A stretch of 18,272 nucleotides of DNA from Alphaproteobacteria bacterium MarineAlpha3_Bin3 (GTDB taxonomy: Bacteria > Pseudomonadota > Alphaproteobacteria > Rhodospirillales > Casp-alpha2). Shown here in pieces: positions 17,285 to 18,272 of this stretch. Position 1 is the first letter of the stretch; each line of letters starts with the position of its first letter. The DNA is taken from assembly GCA_002938075.1 (NCBI GenBank), contig PTLK01000014.1, positions 1-18,272 on the forward strand, read 5' to 3'. The notes under the pieces are model-generated. The model was given only the letters and a program-made list of their open reading frames with translations. It had not been told where the DNA came from and ran no database searches. Made by a program: the position numbers and the translations under genes.

Positions 17285-18272
17285 TTGGAAGCAAAAATTA
17301 TCTGGTTGTTCGCTTTTGTGGTGCTCTATTGGGTCTACTGTATCTATTGGGGCTGGCGGAGCGCCCAAATGGCAAAGACCGCCAGCGATTACTTTATCGC
17401 TGGCCGTAAGTTATCCCTATGGGTGTTTATCCTGGCGGCCACCGCCACATCGTTCTCCGGCTGGACCTTCATGGGCCACCCGGGTCTGGTGTATCGCGAT
17501 GGGTTCCAGTATGCCTATGCATCCTTTTACACCATCACCATTCCGTTCACCGGCGTCATCTTCCTTAAGCGCCAGTGGATGCTTGGCAAACGCTTTGGGT
17601 TCGTGACCCCGGGCGAGATGCTGGGCACCTATTTCCAGGGTGACTTCATCCGTATCCTGACGGTGATCGTCGCCCTGCTGTACTCCATCCCGTATCTTGG
17701 CGTGCAGTTGGGTGCCTCCGGGTATCTGTTCAACGTCATCACCGTGACCGAGGGCTTCCCCGATGGCATGTTCACCCAGGCCGTCGGCATGTGGATCCTG
17801 TCGATCGTGGTGTTCATCTACGTGGCGTCGGGCGGCCTACGCGCCGTGGCCTACGTGGACACCCTGCAGTGCATTCTGCTGGCTATGGGCATCATCATCT
17901 ACGGCTCCATCGCACTCAACGCGGCGGGCGGATGGGACTCATTGCAGGAGGGTCTGGCCAAGCTGGCGGCAAGTGACGTCGGCAAGTGGGGCACAACCAA
18001 GGGCTTTGGCGGTGGCGACTACAATGCCTACTTCGCCATTCCCGGCGTCATCCAGTGGACGGCGGGCTTGGGCAAGGAGACGCCGGTCGGCGGACTTTGG
18101 ACCGGCATCATGTGCCTGACTTACATGTTCGCGCTGATGGGCATTCAATCGGCCCCGGCGTTCACCATGTGGGCGTTCTCAAACACCGACCCCCGGCCGT
18201 TCGCGCCGCAGCAGGTCTGGGCCTCTTCCTTAGGGATCGGGTTCATCCTGTTCTTCTTCACGGCGTTCACGG
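17285..18272 (+). CDS. Sodium:solute symporter (SSS family), 5' part
   Basis: The first 329 residues of a polytopic inner-membrane transporter; the frame is open at the right edge. SSS proteins use the sodium gradient to import sugars, amino acids, carboxylates or similar solutes and have a LeuT-like core. Seen: a first membrane segment IIWLFAFVVLYWVYCIYWG (5-23), DYFIAGRKLSLWVFILAATA then TSFSGWTFMG (35-64), a helix FIRILTVIVALLYSIPYLGVQ, WILSIVVFIYV (170-180), and the family hallmark GGLRAVAYVDTLQCILLAMG (183-202). The start is TTG at 17285: GGGGAG lies 7 nt upstream and the first membrane helix begins four residues later; no ATG occurs before residue 29, which would remove that helix. Substrate cannot be predicted. 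Confidence 0.92.
   Translation, partial: MEAKIIWLFAFVVLYWVYCIYWGWRSAQMAKTASDYFIAGRKLSLWVFILAATATSFSGWTFMGHPGLVYRDGFQYAYASFYTITIPFTGVIFLKRQWMLGKRFGFVTPGEMLGTYFQGDFIRILTVIVALLYSIPYLGVQLGASGYLFNVITVTEGFPDGMFTQAVGMWILSIVVFIYVASGGLRAVAYVDTLQCILLAMGIIIYGSIALNAAGGWDSLQEGLAKLAASDVGKWGTTKGFGGGDYNAYFAIPGVIQWTAGLGKETPVGGLWTGIMCLTYMFALMGIQSAPAFTMWAFSNTDPRPFAPQQVWASSLGIGFILFFFTAFT

Noticed and set aside
16872..17294. 140-codon minus-strand open frame upstream of the symporter
   Set aside because: Rich in Pro, Ser and Leu without domain pattern or ribosome-binding site, antisense to the leader and overlapping the symporter start; most likely chance.

Overview
This GC-rich window has dense, oppositely oriented gene blocks and a typical proteobacterial gene content: GroEL, MetF/MetH, MlaA/MlaC, EttA, OsmC and a DinG-type helicase. 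The GroEL type, the regulator-metF-metH order, the paired mlaA-mlaC genes and the codon use suggest an alphaproteobacterium, perhaps a Rhodospirillales-like free-living one. That placement is inference; no rRNA or other strong marker is present.

Layout. 1-679 is the 3' part of groEL (+), closed by a strong terminator that can work in both directions. 807-4558 (-) holds a large XPD/DinG-family Fe-S helicase followed 38 nt later by a 3-hydroxyisobutyrate-dehydrogenase-type reductase. 4559-5208 is a 650-nt gene-poor stretch with three strong hairpins in 136 nt and a possible micro-ORF module. 5209-6653 (-) encodes a secreted jelly-roll-like protein and an OsmC-family protein, 8 nt apart. 6726-12342 (-) is a methionine-cycle operon: an ArsR-HTH/methyltransferase-fold regulator (SahR-like), metF and metH, with a 4-nt start/stop overlap and a 5-nt gap. 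An AT-rich palindrome lies just upstream of the regulator. 12588-14098 (+) is mlaA-mlaC (outer-membrane lipid asymmetry). It converges on ettA (-, 14106-15788), and both stop codons sit in one small hairpin. 15789-16143 is a repeat- and hairpin-bearing spacer. 16144-16590 (-) is a two-CBS-domain protein with a basic tail. 16591-17284 is a long non-coding stretch. 17285-18272 (+) is the start of an SSS-family sodium:solute symporter that runs off the window.

How the genes work together. The clearest functional unit is regulator-metF-metH. MetF makes 5-methyl-THF, MetH uses it to remethylate homocysteine, and the regulator probably senses S-adenosylhomocysteine through its methyltransferase-like domain, which would close a feedback loop on the SAM cycle. 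MlaA and MlaC are the outer-membrane and periplasmic parts of the phospholipid-trafficking Mla pathway; the inner-membrane MlaFEDB part is not here. The other genes look like single or paired housekeeping and stress genes. I found no tRNA, rRNA, CRISPR array, complete insertion sequence or defence system. The most unexplained parts are the hairpin cluster at 4612-4747, the micro-ORF area at 4965-5111, the degenerate N-terminal domain of the helicase and the long leader before the symporter.
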